Shown: positions 9,711 through 19,078 of the stretch, in pieces
Layout: each line of letters starts with the position of its first letter
How positions within the stretch are numbered: the first letter of the stretch is position 1
Origin: Hyphomicrobiales bacterium
GTDB lineage: Bacteria > Pseudomonadota > Alphaproteobacteria > Rhizobiales > Rhizobiaceae
Assembly (NCBI GenBank): GCA_900473175.1
Contig: UCKM01000019.1
Coordinates: 140,583 to 204,582, forward strand
Length of the DNA: 64,000 nt
Direction: 5' to 3'
Translations under genes and position numbers: made by a program
Notes under the pieces: generated by a model
Databases searched by the model: none
What the model was told of the DNA's origin: nothing
Seen by the model: the letters and a program-made list of their open reading frames with translations, nothing else

Positions 9711-10805
9711 ATGAGAAATATCGCTGACACTATCAAACGTCTGAATAGCCACCACACATTAAAGTCCTCTCCTCTTGCGTTAAATTCGAACACGCGGTTG
9801 CAGCCGCTGGTCGACTTCGGAACGAATCCAGGCGACCTGCTCGCATGGACTTATATTCCGACAACATTCAAGCCGGGATCGCCCCTGGTGGTCGTCTTGC
9901 ATGGCTGCACGCAAACAGCCGCCACCTACGACCATGGCTCCGGCTGGTCGGAACTCGCTGACAGGCATGGACTTGCCCTGCTCTTTCCCGAACAACAGAG
10001 ATCCAATAATCCAAATCTTTGTTTCAACTGGTTTGCCACCGCCGACACAAGCCGGGGCCAAGGCGAGGCGCATTCGATCAGTCAGATGGTGGTGACTTTG
10101 GCGGATCGATATTCCGTCGATCGGGGAAGCATTTACGTCACAGGTCTGTCGGCAGGCGGCGCCATGACCGCAGCGATGCTCGCAGCCTATCCTGAATTGT
10201 TCAAGGCCGGGGCGATCATTGCGGGCTTGCCGTTCGGTACGGCGTCGACTGTCCCCGAGGCATTCGACCGCATGCGCGGCCACGGTCTGCAGGAAAGCCG
10301 CGCCCTTGCGGACAAGGTCCGCCAGGCATCCGATCATCAAGGCCCCTGGCCCTCGGTTTCGGTGTGGCACGGTACCGCAGACAAGACGGTCGATCCCATC
10401 AATATGGAAGCGATCATAGGTCAGTGGTGGCACTTGCATGACCTGAAGGACACGCCGATCATCACATCGATGACGCAAAGTCACCGGAGTCGCGCCTGGA
10501 CAGATGAATCAGGCAATACCCGCATTGAGGCCCACAGCATAAGCGGGATGGGCCATGGCACGCCTATCAAGTCGGGTGCTGACGGCTTGGGCATCGCCTC
10601 AGCTTTCATGCTGGACGTCGGCATCGCATCGACGTGGCATATCGCCAAATCCTGGAATCTGATTGGAGAAAACGAAATGACAGCCGCCGACCTAGCTGCG
10701 CCTTCGTCTGTTCCTTCCGCGAAGGCTGAAGGCACCAAGCGCGCCAATCATCCAGTTGGCAGTGTGATCGAAGACGCCTTGCGAGCAGCTGGCTTGATGA
10801 GGTGA
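9711..10805 (+). CDS. Extracellular-type PHB depolymerase family esterase
   Basis: A 364-residue alpha/beta-hydrolase of the short-chain-length polyhydroxyalkanoate depolymerase/LpqC-like esterase family. The lipase box GLSAG puts the nucleophile at Ser147, with Asp224 (HGTADKTV) and His282 (GMGHG) completing the triad and HGCTQ at 64-68 as oxyanion loop. There is no convincing signal peptide, so it may be cytoplasmic or exported by another route. Related proteins hydrolyse PHB oligomers or feruloyl and acetyl esters. A TTG start at 9690 is possible; ATG at 9711 with AAAGG is preferred. It is convergent with hdaA, 13 bases apart. Confidence 0.85.
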   Translation: MRNIADTIKRLNSHHTLKSSPLALNSNTRLQPLVDFGTNPGDLLAWTYIPTTFKPGSPLVVVLHGCTQTAATYDHGSGWSELADRHGLALLFPEQQRSNNPNLCFNWFATADTSRGQGEAHSISQMVVTLADRYSVDRGSIYVTGLSAGGAMTAAMLAAYPELFKAGAIIAGLPFGTASTVPEAFDRMRGHGLQESRALADKVRQASDHQGPWPSVSVWHGTADKTVDPINMEAIIGQWWHLHDLKDTPIITSMTQSHRSRAWTDESGNTRIEAHSISGMGHGTPIKSGADGLGIASAFMLDVGIASTWHIAKSWNLIGENEMTAADLAAPSSVPSAKAEGTKRANHPVGSVIEDALRAAGLMR

Positions 10806-10818
10806 CCATTTGATAGGC

Positions 10819-11511
10819 TCAAAGGTCGAGCGCTGCCTGACCTTCGTCAAGCGCCGTGACAACGCTGGCCGCGAGTGCGCGCGTTATCCTGGATTTGCGT
10901 TCCAGCGCCGCACGATCCAGCCGATCGACAATCCTGTTGGCGGTCGAAAGCGATCTTTCGATATGGCTGACGAGAAAGCCGATGACATTGGGATCAACGC
11001 CAATCTGCCGGTCAGCGAAGAGCTTGTAGAGCACGCCGGACAACAGCATGTCGTCCGGTTCACCTATTTCGACGGTCGTTGCCGCCTTCAGGCGCGAGGC
11101 CAAATCAGGCAAGGCCACAGGCCAGTTGGCCGGCCATGTCCGCGAGGTCATGAGCAGAGTTGAGCCGCTCTGGCGCACGCTGTTGATCAGGTGGAACAGA
11201 CCGGCCTCGTCGATCGGTCCGCTGCCGATGTCATCGATCAGGAACGGGCCTGCCTCCCCCGACGCAGCGGCGATGTTGCGGGCATCGATGACAATTGCAT
11301 CCGACTCGGCTTTCCAGACCGCGGCAAGGTGGGTCTTGCCCGAACCCGTCGGGCCGGCGAGGATGACAATGGGCGAAATCCAGCCCGGCCAGCGGTCCAC
11401 AATATCCACTGCCGCCATGTTTGAGGCGGACACGATCAGGTCATCGCGCGAGTAGCCCGGCTCATGGCCGAGATCGAGCGGCAGCTGGCGCGGTGTGGTG
11501 GTGCTGGTCAT
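10819..11511 (-). CDS. hdaA: DnaA-regulatory inactivator-type AAA protein HdaA
   Basis: A 230-residue DnaA-related ATPase lacking DnaA's DNA-binding domain. The N-terminal QLPLDL (residues 9-14) is the sliding-clamp binding motif typical of Hda. Walker A is GPTGSGKT (53-60), and LIDDI serves as Walker B. With the clamp it stimulates ATP hydrolysis by DnaA and prevents re-initiation of replication. A GTG at 11547 overlaps the upstream permease stop (GTGA), so translation may begin there; homologues usually start close to the clamp motif, which favours ATG at 11511. It lies downstream of the AI-2E permease and the phosphatidyltransferase, probably in one operon. Confidence 0.88.
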   Translation of the reverse strand: MTSTTTPRQLPLDLGHEPGYSRDDLIVSASNMAAVDIVDRWPGWISPIVILAGPTGSGKTHLAAVWKAESDAIVIDARNIAAASGEAGPFLIDDIGSGPIDEAGLFHLINSVRQSGSTLLMTSRTWPANWPVALPDLASRLKAATTVEIGEPDDMLLSGVLYKLFADRQIGVDPNVIGFLVSHIERSLSTANRIVDRLDRAALERKSRITRALAASVVTALDEGQAALDL

Positions 11512-11543
11512 GGCGATGGAATACAGCCAGCGATCGTGAACTG

Positions 11544-12743
11544 TCACCTGATTTGTTTGGTCTCATCGCTTTTGCGATAGTCGCCTGTGTAGAGCGGGGA
11601 TTGTTTATAGCGGTTGATGATAAATCGAACGAGAACGCCGATGGCGGCGGCCGTCGGTACGGCGATGAGCATGCCGGTAAAACCGAGAAGTGTGCCGAAC
11701 GCAAAGAGCGCGAACATCAACCATACGGGATGCAGGCCCACCGAATGACCGACGAGTTTCGGCTGGAGGATATTGCCTTCGATGAATTGTCCAATGCCGA
11801 AGGCCACCGCCACGCCGAGGATATGGCCCCATTCCGGCCAGAACTGCACCATCGCGACACAGAGCGCCACAACAAGCCCGACGAGCGAACCGACATAGGG
11901 AATGAAACTGATCAAGCCAGCGAACAGGCCGATGAGGAGGCCGAAATTGAGGCCGACGATGGTCAGGCCGACAGCGTAGATCACACCGAGCAACAGGCAG
12001 ACCGTGCCCTGTCCGCGGACAAAGCCGGCAATTGCCCTGTTCATGTCCAGAGCAATTGCGCGAACGGTATAGACGTGCTCGCGCGGAACAAGGCTGTCAA
12101 CCTTGGCAACCATGCGATCCCAGTCGAGCAGCATGTAGAATGCGACGACCGGGGTAACGACGAACAGCGCAAACACATCGATGAGGGTCTTGCCCGAACT
12201 CCAGATCGACTGCAGCAAGGTGGTGAGAAAGCCCGCGCCCTGCTGCAACAGCGAATCCAGGCTGTTACGGATGACCGAGGCGTCGACCCCGATGAAATCC
12301 TTCAGCCACTGCGAGTTCCGATTGGCGATGAGTTCCTGCAGGCGCGCCACATAGCTCGGCAGCCTCGCGATGAAATCGCTCATTTGCGAGGCAAGCACAG
12401 GCACGAGGATCACCAGCAGCAGCGCAAAGGTGACGACGAACACCACCAGGATGACGATAGTCGCGAGCAGGCGCGACAGGCCGAGCCGCTGCAGCCTGTC
12501 GGCCACCGGATCAAGGAAATAGGCGAGCACCATACCGGCAACGAAGGGCAAAAGGATCGAGGAGAAAATATAAAGAAACAATCCCAGAAAGATCATTGCG
12601 GCGGTCCAGAACACCGCCTGACGGCGAACACTGGTCGCAAGCGTGCTGATCTCGACCTCGACATGAATGTCGCGATCTGGCACTTCGACCGGCACCGGCG
12701 TGGCCTTGCTCGTGGTCAAGCTTTTGCTTTCACTTTTCGTCAT
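11544..12743 (-). CDS. AI-2E (PerM/TqsA) family transporter
   Basis: A 399-residue polytopic inner-membrane protein of the AI-2E exporter family. About eight transmembrane helices are visible, with paired hydrophobic segments near the N-terminus (about 40-80), a soluble middle region around residues 140-220, and a C-terminal cluster containing GLIGLFAGLISFIPYVG. Members have been linked to autoinducer-2 export, Na+/H+ exchange or general solute efflux; the substrate here is unknown. Its start overlaps the end of the phosphatidyltransferase gene by 14 bases, and its end abuts hdaA, so the three are probably co-transcribed. Confidence 0.85.
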   Translation of the reverse strand: MTKSESKSLTTSKATPVPVEVPDRDIHVEVEISTLATSVRRQAVFWTAAMIFLGLFLYIFSSILLPFVAGMVLAYFLDPVADRLQRLGLSRLLATIVILVVFVVTFALLLVILVPVLASQMSDFIARLPSYVARLQELIANRNSQWLKDFIGVDASVIRNSLDSLLQQGAGFLTTLLQSIWSSGKTLIDVFALFVVTPVVAFYMLLDWDRMVAKVDSLVPREHVYTVRAIALDMNRAIAGFVRGQGTVCLLLGVIYAVGLTIVGLNFGLLIGLFAGLISFIPYVGSLVGLVVALCVAMVQFWPEWGHILGVAVAFGIGQFIEGNILQPKLVGHSVGLHPVWLMFALFAFGTLLGFTGMLIAVPTAAAIGVLVRFIINRYKQSPLYTGDYRKSDETKQIR

Positions 12744-13299
12744 ATCCAGCCATATGTTTGGTCCAGGCGACGAGATAGGCAGTCGCGGACGCCACGGTCA
12801 AGAGGGCAACCAACCATATCAATATCATGCGGGTGCCAGTCGGCGAAAAATATGCCATCTCGGCGAGCGTCACCGTAACCAGTATAATCTGCAGCGCCGT
12901 ATTTGCCTTTGAAATCAGCAGGGGATGCATCTCAACCGGTTTGCCAATCACCGCTCCAAGCAGCACCGCACCGATAATGAAGATGTCACGCGAAACGACG
13001 ATGACAACGAGCCAAACCGGCAGTTCCTTCAACACGCCAAGGACGACGAACAGCGAGACGAGAAGCACCTTGTCGGCGATCGGATCGAGATAGGCGCCAA
13101 GCTCCGACTTTTGATCGTAGCGCCGGGCAATGAAGCCATCGACGCCGTCTGAAATTCCCGCGATGACGAAGCCAACCAGCGCGGTGCCAACGTAGCCTGA
13201 CAGCAGCGCCATGACGATGAAGGGAGCGAGGATGAAGCGGAAGATCGTAATGTAATTGGGAATGGTCACTCGGCTGACTCTCACGGCGCTTTCGTCCAT
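12730..13299 (-). CDS. CDP-alcohol phosphatidyltransferase family protein
   Basis: A 189-residue membrane enzyme with the CDP-alcohol phosphotransferase signature: SDGVDGFIARRY followed by GAYLDPIADK, giving the D-x2-D-G...A-R...G-x3-D-x3-D metal site. Five or six hydrophobic helices follow. The family transfers a phosphatidyl group from CDP-diacylglycerol to an alcohol such as glycerol-3-phosphate. A second, more typical PgsA is encoded at 26053, so this may be a paralogue with another acceptor (for example cardiolipin-type). TTG at 13311 is an alternative start. First gene of the operon with the AI-2E permease and hdaA, divergent from purM. Confidence 0.85.
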   Translation of the reverse strand: MDESAVRVSRVTIPNYITIFRFILAPFIVMALLSGYVGTALVGFVIAGISDGVDGFIARRYDQKSELGAYLDPIADKVLLVSLFVVLGVLKELPVWLVVIVVSRDIFIIGAVLLGAVIGKPVEMHPLLISKANTALQIILVTVTLAEMAYFSPTGTRMILIWLVALLTVASATAYLVAWTKHMAGYDEK

Positions 13300-13442
13300 A
13301 GGTGGACGCAATGTCCGCCGTGCTCAAGCCCACCTGAGTGGCAAAGTGTCGATTAGTACTGTTTTCTCGCCTCTTGAAAGAGGAAGACCTTGCAGCAGCG
13401 GCGGAGTCGTGCCATTTCGCCTTCAAAATCCCGGAGTTGACG

Positions 13443-14519
13443 ATGAGTGACAAGAACCAAGCCGGCAAGAATGGCCTCACCTACGCGCAGGCAGGCGTCG
13501 ACATCGATGCTGGCAATCTGCTTGTCGAAAAGATCAAGCCAATCGTGCGTTCGACGCGTCGCCCTGGCGCTGATGGCGAGATCGGCGGCTTTGGCGGGCT
13601 GTTTGACCTGAAGGCGGCAGGATTTGCCGATCCGGTGCTCGTTGCGGCCAATGACGGCGTCGGCACGAAGCTCAAGATCGCCATCGACGCTGGCGTGCAT
13701 GACACGGTCGGGATCGATCTCGTTGCTATGTGCGTCAACGATCTGGTCGTTCAGGGCGCGGAGCCCCTGTTCTTTCTCGACTATTTTGCCACCGGCAAGC
13801 TTGATCCGGATCAGGGTGCAGCAATTGTCAGTGGCATTGCCGAAGGTTGTCGGCGGGCCGGTTGCGCTCTGATTGGCGGCGAAACCGCTGAAATGCCCGG
13901 CATGTACCGCGATGGCGACTATGATCTTGCCGGCTTTGCCGTCGGTGCGGCCGAGCGCGACCAGTTGCTTCCGTCCGGGGATATCAGCGAAGGCGACGTC
14001 ATTCTCGGGCTTGCGTCGTCCGGCGTGCATTCGAATGGCTTTTCGCTGGTGCGCCGCATTGTCGAACTCTCTGGTCTTGGCTGGGATGCGCCTGCACCGT
14101 TCAAGAGCGGCACGACGCTCGGCGAAGCGCTACTTACGCCGACGCGGATCTATGTGAAGCCGTTGCTGGCCGCTATTCGCCAGACGAGAGCGATCAAGGC
14201 GCTTGCCCATATTACCGGCGGTGGATTTCCCGACAATATTCCGCGCGTCCTGCCGAAGCACCTGACCGCTAGCATCGATCTTTCCGCCATTAAGGTGCCA
14301 CCGGTATTTTCGTGGCTGGCCAAGACCGGCGGTGTCGAGCGCGATGAGATGCTTCGCACATTCAATTGCGGGATCGGCATGATCGTGGTCGTCGCGCCAG
14401 ACAACGTCGATTCGGTACTGGCCGCGTTGAAAGCCGAGGGCGAAGAGGCTGTCCGTCTTGGCACGATGGTTGCGCGCGCTGATGTAGGCGTTACCTACCA
14501 AGGCACACTGGCGCTGTGA
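13443..14519 (+). CDS. purM: Phosphoribosylformylglycinamidine cyclo-ligase
   Basis: The 358-residue PurM (AIR synthetase) closes FGAM to AIR using ATP, the fifth step of de novo purine synthesis. Visible motifs are [11 protein letters not shown] near residue 75, [11 protein letters not shown], and the [11 protein letters not shown] loop that lines the ATP site. Length is usual for the family. The frame is open to 13338, but GGAG seven bases before the ATG at 13443, together with the typical MSDKN start, fixes the N-terminus. Its stop overlaps the purN GTG start (GTGA), a translationally coupled pair. Confidence 0.97.
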   Translation: MSDKNQAGKNGLTYAQAGVDIDAGNLLVEKIKPIVRSTRRPGADGEIGGFGGLFDLKAAGFADPVLVAANDGVGTKLKIAIDAGVHDTVGIDLVAMCVNDLVVQGAEPLFFLDYFATGKLDPDQGAAIVSGIAEGCRRAGCALIGGETAEMPGMYRDGDYDLAGFAVGAAERDQLLPSGDISEGDVILGLASSGVHSNGFSLVRRIVELSGLGWDAPAPFKSGTTLGEALLTPTRIYVKPLLAAIRQTRAIKALAHITGGGFPDNIPRVLPKHLTASIDLSAIKVPPVFSWLAKTGGVERDEMLRTFNCGIGMIVVVAPDNVDSVLAALKAEGEEAVRLGTMVARADVGVTYQGTLAL

Positions 14520-15139
14520 CGGGAAAAATGCCGAAGAAGCGCGTCGCGATCCTGATTTCCGGACGCGGCTCCAACATGAGCGCCCTGATCGAAGCTGCGA
14601 AGGCTGCAGACTATCCTGCTGAAATCGTTGCCGTCATCGCCAACAAGGCGGATGCCGGTGGGCTGGCAGTGGCGCGGGCACATGGCATTCAGGCCACCGC
14701 CATCCCACACCGCGACTACGCGTCGAAAGCAGAGCACGAAGCTGCTGTTTCCGCCGCGCTTCACGCGGCAAAGGCGGATTTCATCTGCCTCGCAGGTTAT
14801 ATGCGGCTGATCTCACCCGAATTCGTGCGTGAATGGGAAGGCCGGATGCTCAATATCCACCCTTCCCTGCTACCCCTGTTCAAAGGGCTTCACACGCATG
14901 AACAGGTGCTTGAAGCCGGCATGCGCGTGCATGGCTGCACCGTGCATTTCGTTACTGCAGGCATGGATGAAGGCCCGATCGTCGCTCAGACAGCGGTTCC
15001 AGTGAAGACTGGCGATACGCCTGAAACGCTGGCCGAGCGGGTCCTTTCGGTCGAGCATGAAACCTATGCCCGGGCGCTGGCGCTGGTCGCAAGCGGCAAA
15101 GCGGTCATGTCCGGGGGCCGGACGGTTTTCAGCAATTAG
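14516..15139 (+). CDS. purN: Phosphoribosylglycinamide formyltransferase
   Basis: A 207-residue GAR transformylase that uses N10-formyltetrahydrofolate for the third step of purine synthesis. The N-terminal phosphate loop ISGRGSNM and the active-site region NIHPSLLP (catalytic Asn and His) followed by AGMDEGPI (Asp) are present. The GTG at 14516 overlaps the purM stop; an ATG at 14528 would remove only four residues (MTGK) and also has GGGAAAA upstream. Convergent with the molybdopterin oxidoreductase gene. Confidence 0.95.
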   Translation: MTGKMPKKRVAILISGRGSNMSALIEAAKAADYPAEIVAVIANKADAGGLAVARAHGIQATAIPHRDYASKAEHEAAVSAALHAAKADFICLAGYMRLISPEFVREWEGRMLNIHPSLLPLFKGLHTHEQVLEAGMRVHGCTVHFVTAGMDEGPIVAQTAVPVKTGDTPETLAERVLSVEHETYARALALVASGKAVMSGGRTVFSN

Positions 15140-15171
15140 TCAGCTTCGATTGTCATATGAAAATTGGCGGC

Positions 15172-17277
15172 TCAAGCCAGCCGCACCCACACCTTGTTGT
15201 CGTGAAACGCTGCGCCGCCATTGGGTGCTGGCGCGTCCGCTCCCGTTAGCACGTTGATCCCCTCGCCCCGCTCGAACGCCGAGTTGGCGAACAGGCCCTC
15301 GGAAATGAGGACGCCGCGTTTCGTGCGCGCCTCGACACGCGCATGCAGGATAACCTCGCCGCGGTCGTTGCCGACCTCGACGCGGGCGCCGTCTTCAATT
15401 CCAAGATCAGCGGCGTCCTGCGGGTGCATCAGCAGCTCGGGACGCCGTTCCTTGGCGACCGATGTGGATGTCTCGGAGAATGTCGAGTTGAGGAAATTGT
15501 GGGCAGGTGACGTCGCGAGGCGAAACGGATGTTTTTCGTCTGCAACTTCGATCGCTTCCCAATAATCGGGCCACTGGGGAAGCGTTTCGAACGGCCCCTG
15601 CAAGCCCATCGACTGCGGCGCGCGGTTCGGTGACGGTGCCCTGATCCAGTCCGGCTTGAAACGGTACTTGCCGTCCGGAAAGTTGAAACCCTTGACGTAG
15701 TGCGCACTTTCAAAGTCCGGCTGTACATCCAGCCAGCGCAGTTCCTTGAGCACATCGAAACCCGGATAGTTGCTGGCCGCCATCATATTGTCGATGAGCG
15801 TCTTCGCATCCAGATTAAATCCCGGAAGATTGCCGACGCCAAGACGGTTTGCCAGTTCGTTGATCACATAGAGGTTCGGCCGCGTTTCACCCGGACCGTC
15901 GATCAGTTTCGGGCCAAGCACGATGTGCTGCTGGCCGCCGCCCCGGTATATGTCATCATGTTCCATGAACATTGTTGCCGGCAGGACGACATCGGCAAGC
16001 TTGGCCGTATCGGTCATGAACTGCTCGTGCACGGCCATGAAAAGGTCATCGCGCAGCATGCCTTGCTTTACCAGGCGTTGCTCAGGGGCAACGTTTGCCG
16101 GATTGGTGTTCTGCACCAGCATGGCCTTGACCGGCGGGCCGCCGTAGAGCGCTGAAGGATCCCCCGTGAGCGCCGCGCCGATCCTTGATTGGTCGATGTG
16201 GCGGACCGAAGGATCAGCAAAGGCACGGCCTTCGATCTCGCGCTTGTCCATGCCGAAGATGCCGGAGTTCGAATGAAAACCGCCGCCGCCTTCATATTTC
16301 CAGGCTCCGGTCACAGCGGGTATCGACAGCGCCGCGTGCATATTGACAGCGCCATTGCGCTGGCGGGCGAAGCCATAACCGAGGCGGAAAAAGGTCTTCT
16401 TCGTGGTTCCGACAAGATGAGCGAATTCCTCAATCTCCGGCACCGAAAGGCCGGTGATAGCAGCCGCCCATGCGGGTGTACGATCCCGCAGGTGCTGCTC
16501 AAGACCCTTCGGGTCGTCGGTGTGAGAGCTGAGGTATTCCCAATCGGCGAGTCCATCGCGGAAAAGCACATGCATGACCGCACAGGCGAAAGCGCCATCG
16601 GTGCCCGGCTTCAGCACCAGGCCAAGATCCGCCTGCCGGACGGTGGCGGTCTCGTAGATGTCGATGGCGACGATCTTCGCGCCGCGCTCCTTGCGGGCGC
16701 GCACGGCGTGGGTCATGACATTGACCTGCGTCGCCGCAGCATTCGTGCCCCAGATAACCACGCAATCGGATTTCGCCATCTCGCGTGGATCAACGCCGGC
16801 GAGCTTGCCTGTGCCGGCAACGAAGCCGCTCCAGGCGAGGTTGGTGCAGATACTGTCGAACTGGTTCGAATATTTCTTTGCATGACGCAGGCGGTGGATC
16901 GAATCGCGCTGCACCAGCCCCATCGTACCCGCGTAGTAGTATGGCCAGACGCTTTCCGAGCCATATTCTGCTTCCGCCTTGAGGAAGCGTTCGGCGATGA
17001 GGTCAAGCGCTGCTGCCCAGCTCGCTTCCTTCCAAAGCCCCTCGCCCTTGCTGCCGGCACGGATGAGCGGCTTCAAAAGCCGTTCCGGATGATGGATGCG
17101 CTCGGCATAGCGGGCGACCTTGGCGCAGATGACACCTGCCGTGTAGCTGTTTTCCTTGGCCCCGCGCACGCGGCCGATATGACCGGTATCGATTACCTCC
17201 ACATCGAGCGCGCAGGTCGAAGGACAATCATGGGGACAGGCGGAATGGCCCGTGCGAAGGACGACAGCTTTGTTCAT
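15172..17277 (-). CDS. Molybdopterin-dependent oxidoreductase with [4Fe-4S] cluster
   Basis: A 701-residue member of the DMSO reductase superfamily. The N-terminal [4Fe-4S] domain has Cys14, Cys18, Cys22 and Cys51 (CPHDCPSTC and VICAK). Central molybdopterin domains and a C-terminal dinucleotide-binding domain (GIEDGARVEVGNDRGEV) follow. No Tat signal is present, so it is cytoplasmic, like assimilatory nitrate reductase or formate dehydrogenase-like enzymes. No partner subunit lies next to it, so the electron acceptor and the substrate are unknown. The cofactor pathway genes moaD and moaE occur at 26.7-27.4 kb. Confidence 0.88.
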   Translation of the reverse strand: MNKAVVLRTGHSACPHDCPSTCALDVEVIDTGHIGRVRGAKENSYTAGVICAKVARYAERIHHPERLLKPLIRAGSKGEGLWKEASWAAALDLIAERFLKAEAEYGSESVWPYYYAGTMGLVQRDSIHRLRHAKKYSNQFDSICTNLAWSGFVAGTGKLAGVDPREMAKSDCVVIWGTNAAATQVNVMTHAVRARKERGAKIVAIDIYETATVRQADLGLVLKPGTDGAFACAVMHVLFRDGLADWEYLSSHTDDPKGLEQHLRDRTPAWAAAITGLSVPEIEEFAHLVGTTKKTFFRLGYGFARQRNGAVNMHAALSIPAVTGAWKYEGGGGFHSNSGIFGMDKREIEGRAFADPSVRHIDQSRIGAALTGDPSALYGGPPVKAMLVQNTNPANVAPEQRLVKQGMLRDDLFMAVHEQFMTDTAKLADVVLPATMFMEHDDIYRGGGQQHIVLGPKLIDGPGETRPNLYVINELANRLGVGNLPGFNLDAKTLIDNMMAASNYPGFDVLKELRWLDVQPDFESAHYVKGFNFPDGKYRFKPDWIRAPSPNRAPQSMGLQGPFETLPQWPDYWEAIEVADEKHPFRLATSPAHNFLNSTFSETSTSVAKERRPELLMHPQDAADLGIEDGARVEVGNDRGEVILHARVEARTKRGVLISEGLFANSAFERGEGINVLTGADAPAPNGGAAFHDNKVWVRLA

Positions 17278-17416
17278 GGCCTATCCATAGCCCAAAAACG
17301 CATCCGCTCAAATGGCACTTTTTGTCTTGGTGACAAGCTCCCATGGTAGCCCTTGACGCCGCGTCCCCAGCTTGTTAGTTAAGCATATACTTTAGTATTA
17401 TCGCTGGAGGAATGAG

Positions 17417-18064
17417 ATGTCGCTGAAGCTTTATTTCCATCCGCTGTCATCCTTCTGCCAGAAGGTTTTGACTGCGCTCTACGAGAAGGATCTTACATTC
17501 GAGAAGGTCTTGGTCGATTTCATGGACCCTGTTGCCAGGGCAAGCTTCAGCGAAATCTGGCCGATTTGTCAGTTTCCCCTCCTGCGCGATGAAAGGCGGG
17601 GCAAGACGGTACCAGAATCGAGCTTGATCATCGAATATCTTGACCTGCATTATCCAGGCACGGCAAGGATGCTTCCGGTGGATCCTGAACTCGCCTTCGA
17701 AGCCCGGCGGCTCGATCGTTTCTTCGACCTCCATGTGCAGGTGCCGATGCAGAAAATCGTCACCGACAATTTCCGCCCGGACGGCCAGCACGATTCATTT
17801 GGTGTCGAACAAGCAAAGCAGAAGCTGCGGACCGCCTATGACATTCTCGAAAAGGAACTGACCGGCAAGATTTGGGCGACAGGCAATCACTATACGATGG
17901 CGGATTGCGCCGCATCGCCAGCCCTGTACTACGCCAACCTGTCCGTGCCGCTCGGCGCCGAACATCCGACGATCGCGGCTTATCTCGACAGGTTGATGAA
18001 CCGGCCATCCTTCGCAAGGGCCGTCGAGGAGGCAAAACCCTATTTCGGCCTGCGGCCGGAATAG
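17417..18064 (+). CDS. Glutathione S-transferase family protein
   Basis: A 215-residue GST with a thioredoxin-like N-terminal domain (LYFHPLSSFCQKV, possible active-site Ser/Cys at 12-14; PESSLIIEYLD for glutathione binding) and an all-helical C-terminal domain (WATGNHYTMADCAASPALYY with the capping Asp). The subclass is uncertain. CTGGAGG lies seven bases upstream of the ATG. A plausible sigma-70 hexamer pair TTGACG-N17-TAGTTA ends near 17381. Convergent with the EamA gene, the two stops being adjacent. Confidence 0.88.
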   Translation: MSLKLYFHPLSSFCQKVLTALYEKDLTFEKVLVDFMDPVARASFSEIWPICQFPLLRDERRGKTVPESSLIIEYLDLHYPGTARMLPVDPELAFEARRLDRFFDLHVQVPMQKIVTDNFRPDGQHDSFGVEQAKQKLRTAYDILEKELTGKIWATGNHYTMADCAASPALYYANLSVPLGAEHPTIAAYLDRLMNRPSFARAVEEAKPYFGLRPE

Positions 18065-18907
18065 CTATGCGAGCCGCATTACCGCAGCGCCCGCCGCTAT
18101 CAACGCAACGGCGGCGATCCGTTTCGGCCCGACGCTTTCGTTGAGCACGAGTGCCGAGATCGCTACCGCAAAGAGGATGGACGTTTCTCGCAAGGCAGCG
18201 ACCGCGGCGACCGGTGCCATCGTCATTGCCCAGAGCGCCAATCCATACGATCCCAGCGTGCCGACCCCGCCGATTGTGGCGAGACGTGTGCGCTTGACGA
18301 AATGCGGCCAAAGCTCGCCCCGGCGCATGATGACGGTCCAGACGAACAGCGGGACTGCGTTGAGCACGAACACCCACATCGTATAGGACGCCGGCGCGCC
18401 GGAATGGCGCACGCCGACGCCATCGATGAGCGTGTAGGAGGCAATGACCACGGCGTTCACCAGGGCAAAGAGCGTCGCAGCGCGATTGGAGCCGGCGCGG
18501 CGCCGTGATTCGAGAGCGAGCGCCAGAACGCCGCCACAGATCAGCGCGATACCTGCCCACTTCTGCATGGAAAGCACTTCACCGATCAGCGGACCGCTGG
18601 CGATTGCGACGATCAGAGGCGCTGTGCCGCGCATGATCGGATAGGCCTGGCTCATATCGCCGCTGCGATACGCTGCGGCCACCAGCACCAGATAGATGAC
18701 CTGCGCGACGCCGGATGCAGCAAGAAAGGGCCAGCTATCGCGCGCCGGCGGAGGCAGGAAAGGCAGACAAACCGCTGCGATCAACCCAGCGGAAGTGACC
18801 ACAACCACGGTATTGAGAAGCTTGTCGCCCTCGGATTTGACGACGGCATTCCAGCTCGCATGCATGAGCGCCGCGAAAAGCACAACGAGGACAACGGTAC
18901 CGGACAT
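18065..18907 (-). CDS. EamA-family (DMT) transporter
   Basis: A 280-residue protein with ten probable transmembrane helices built from two EamA repeats (about residues 5-130 and 145-275). PIMRGTAPLIVA in the first repeat is typical of drug/metabolite exporters. Such permeases export amino acids, nucleotides or other small metabolites; the substrate is not evident. A short inverted repeat, TGACA-N6-TGTCA at 18954-18969, lies 47 bases upstream of its start and could be an operator, though its arms are only five bases. rlmJ is divergent. Confidence 0.87.
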   Translation of the reverse strand: MSGTVVLVVLFAALMHASWNAVVKSEGDKLLNTVVVVTSAGLIAAVCLPFLPPPARDSWPFLAASGVAQVIYLVLVAAAYRSGDMSQAYPIMRGTAPLIVAIASGPLIGEVLSMQKWAGIALICGGVLALALESRRRAGSNRAATLFALVNAVVIASYTLIDGVGVRHSGAPASYTMWVFVLNAVPLFVWTVIMRRGELWPHFVKRTRLATIGGVGTLGSYGLALWAMTMAPVAAVAALRETSILFAVAISALVLNESVGPKRIAAVALIAAGAAVMRLA

Positions 18908-19078
18908 GGATGAAACCCCAACACGTCGGCCATCCGAGTGCTCGTCTGCTCTATGACATATTTGTGTCAGCCGGCAAATTCGTTAATCGCAACATCAACA
19001 TCAATGGTTTTGATCGGTGGGGATTGCATCGCGCGCCAGGCTCTTGCGAGTGGCACAACATCGTGAAACAAGCAGTCC

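Noticed and set aside
11421..12878. A 485-codon open frame antisense to the AI-2E permease
   Set aside because: Composition is extreme (Glu/His/Asp/Arg-rich) as expected opposite a hydrophobic gene; the opposite frame is a recognisable transporter.
13370..13383. CCTCTT-GA-AAGAGG palindrome upstream of purM
   Set aside because: Short arms and a 2-base centre; no support beyond symmetry.
16189..17349. A 386-codon frame antisense to the molybdopterin oxidoreductase
   Set aside because: No motif and no ribosome site; the opposite frame has the Fe-S and molybdopterin signatures.
17372..17401. TTGTTA-N18-TATTAT as promoter of the GST gene
   Set aside because: It would leave only about nine bases of leader and overlap the ribosome site.
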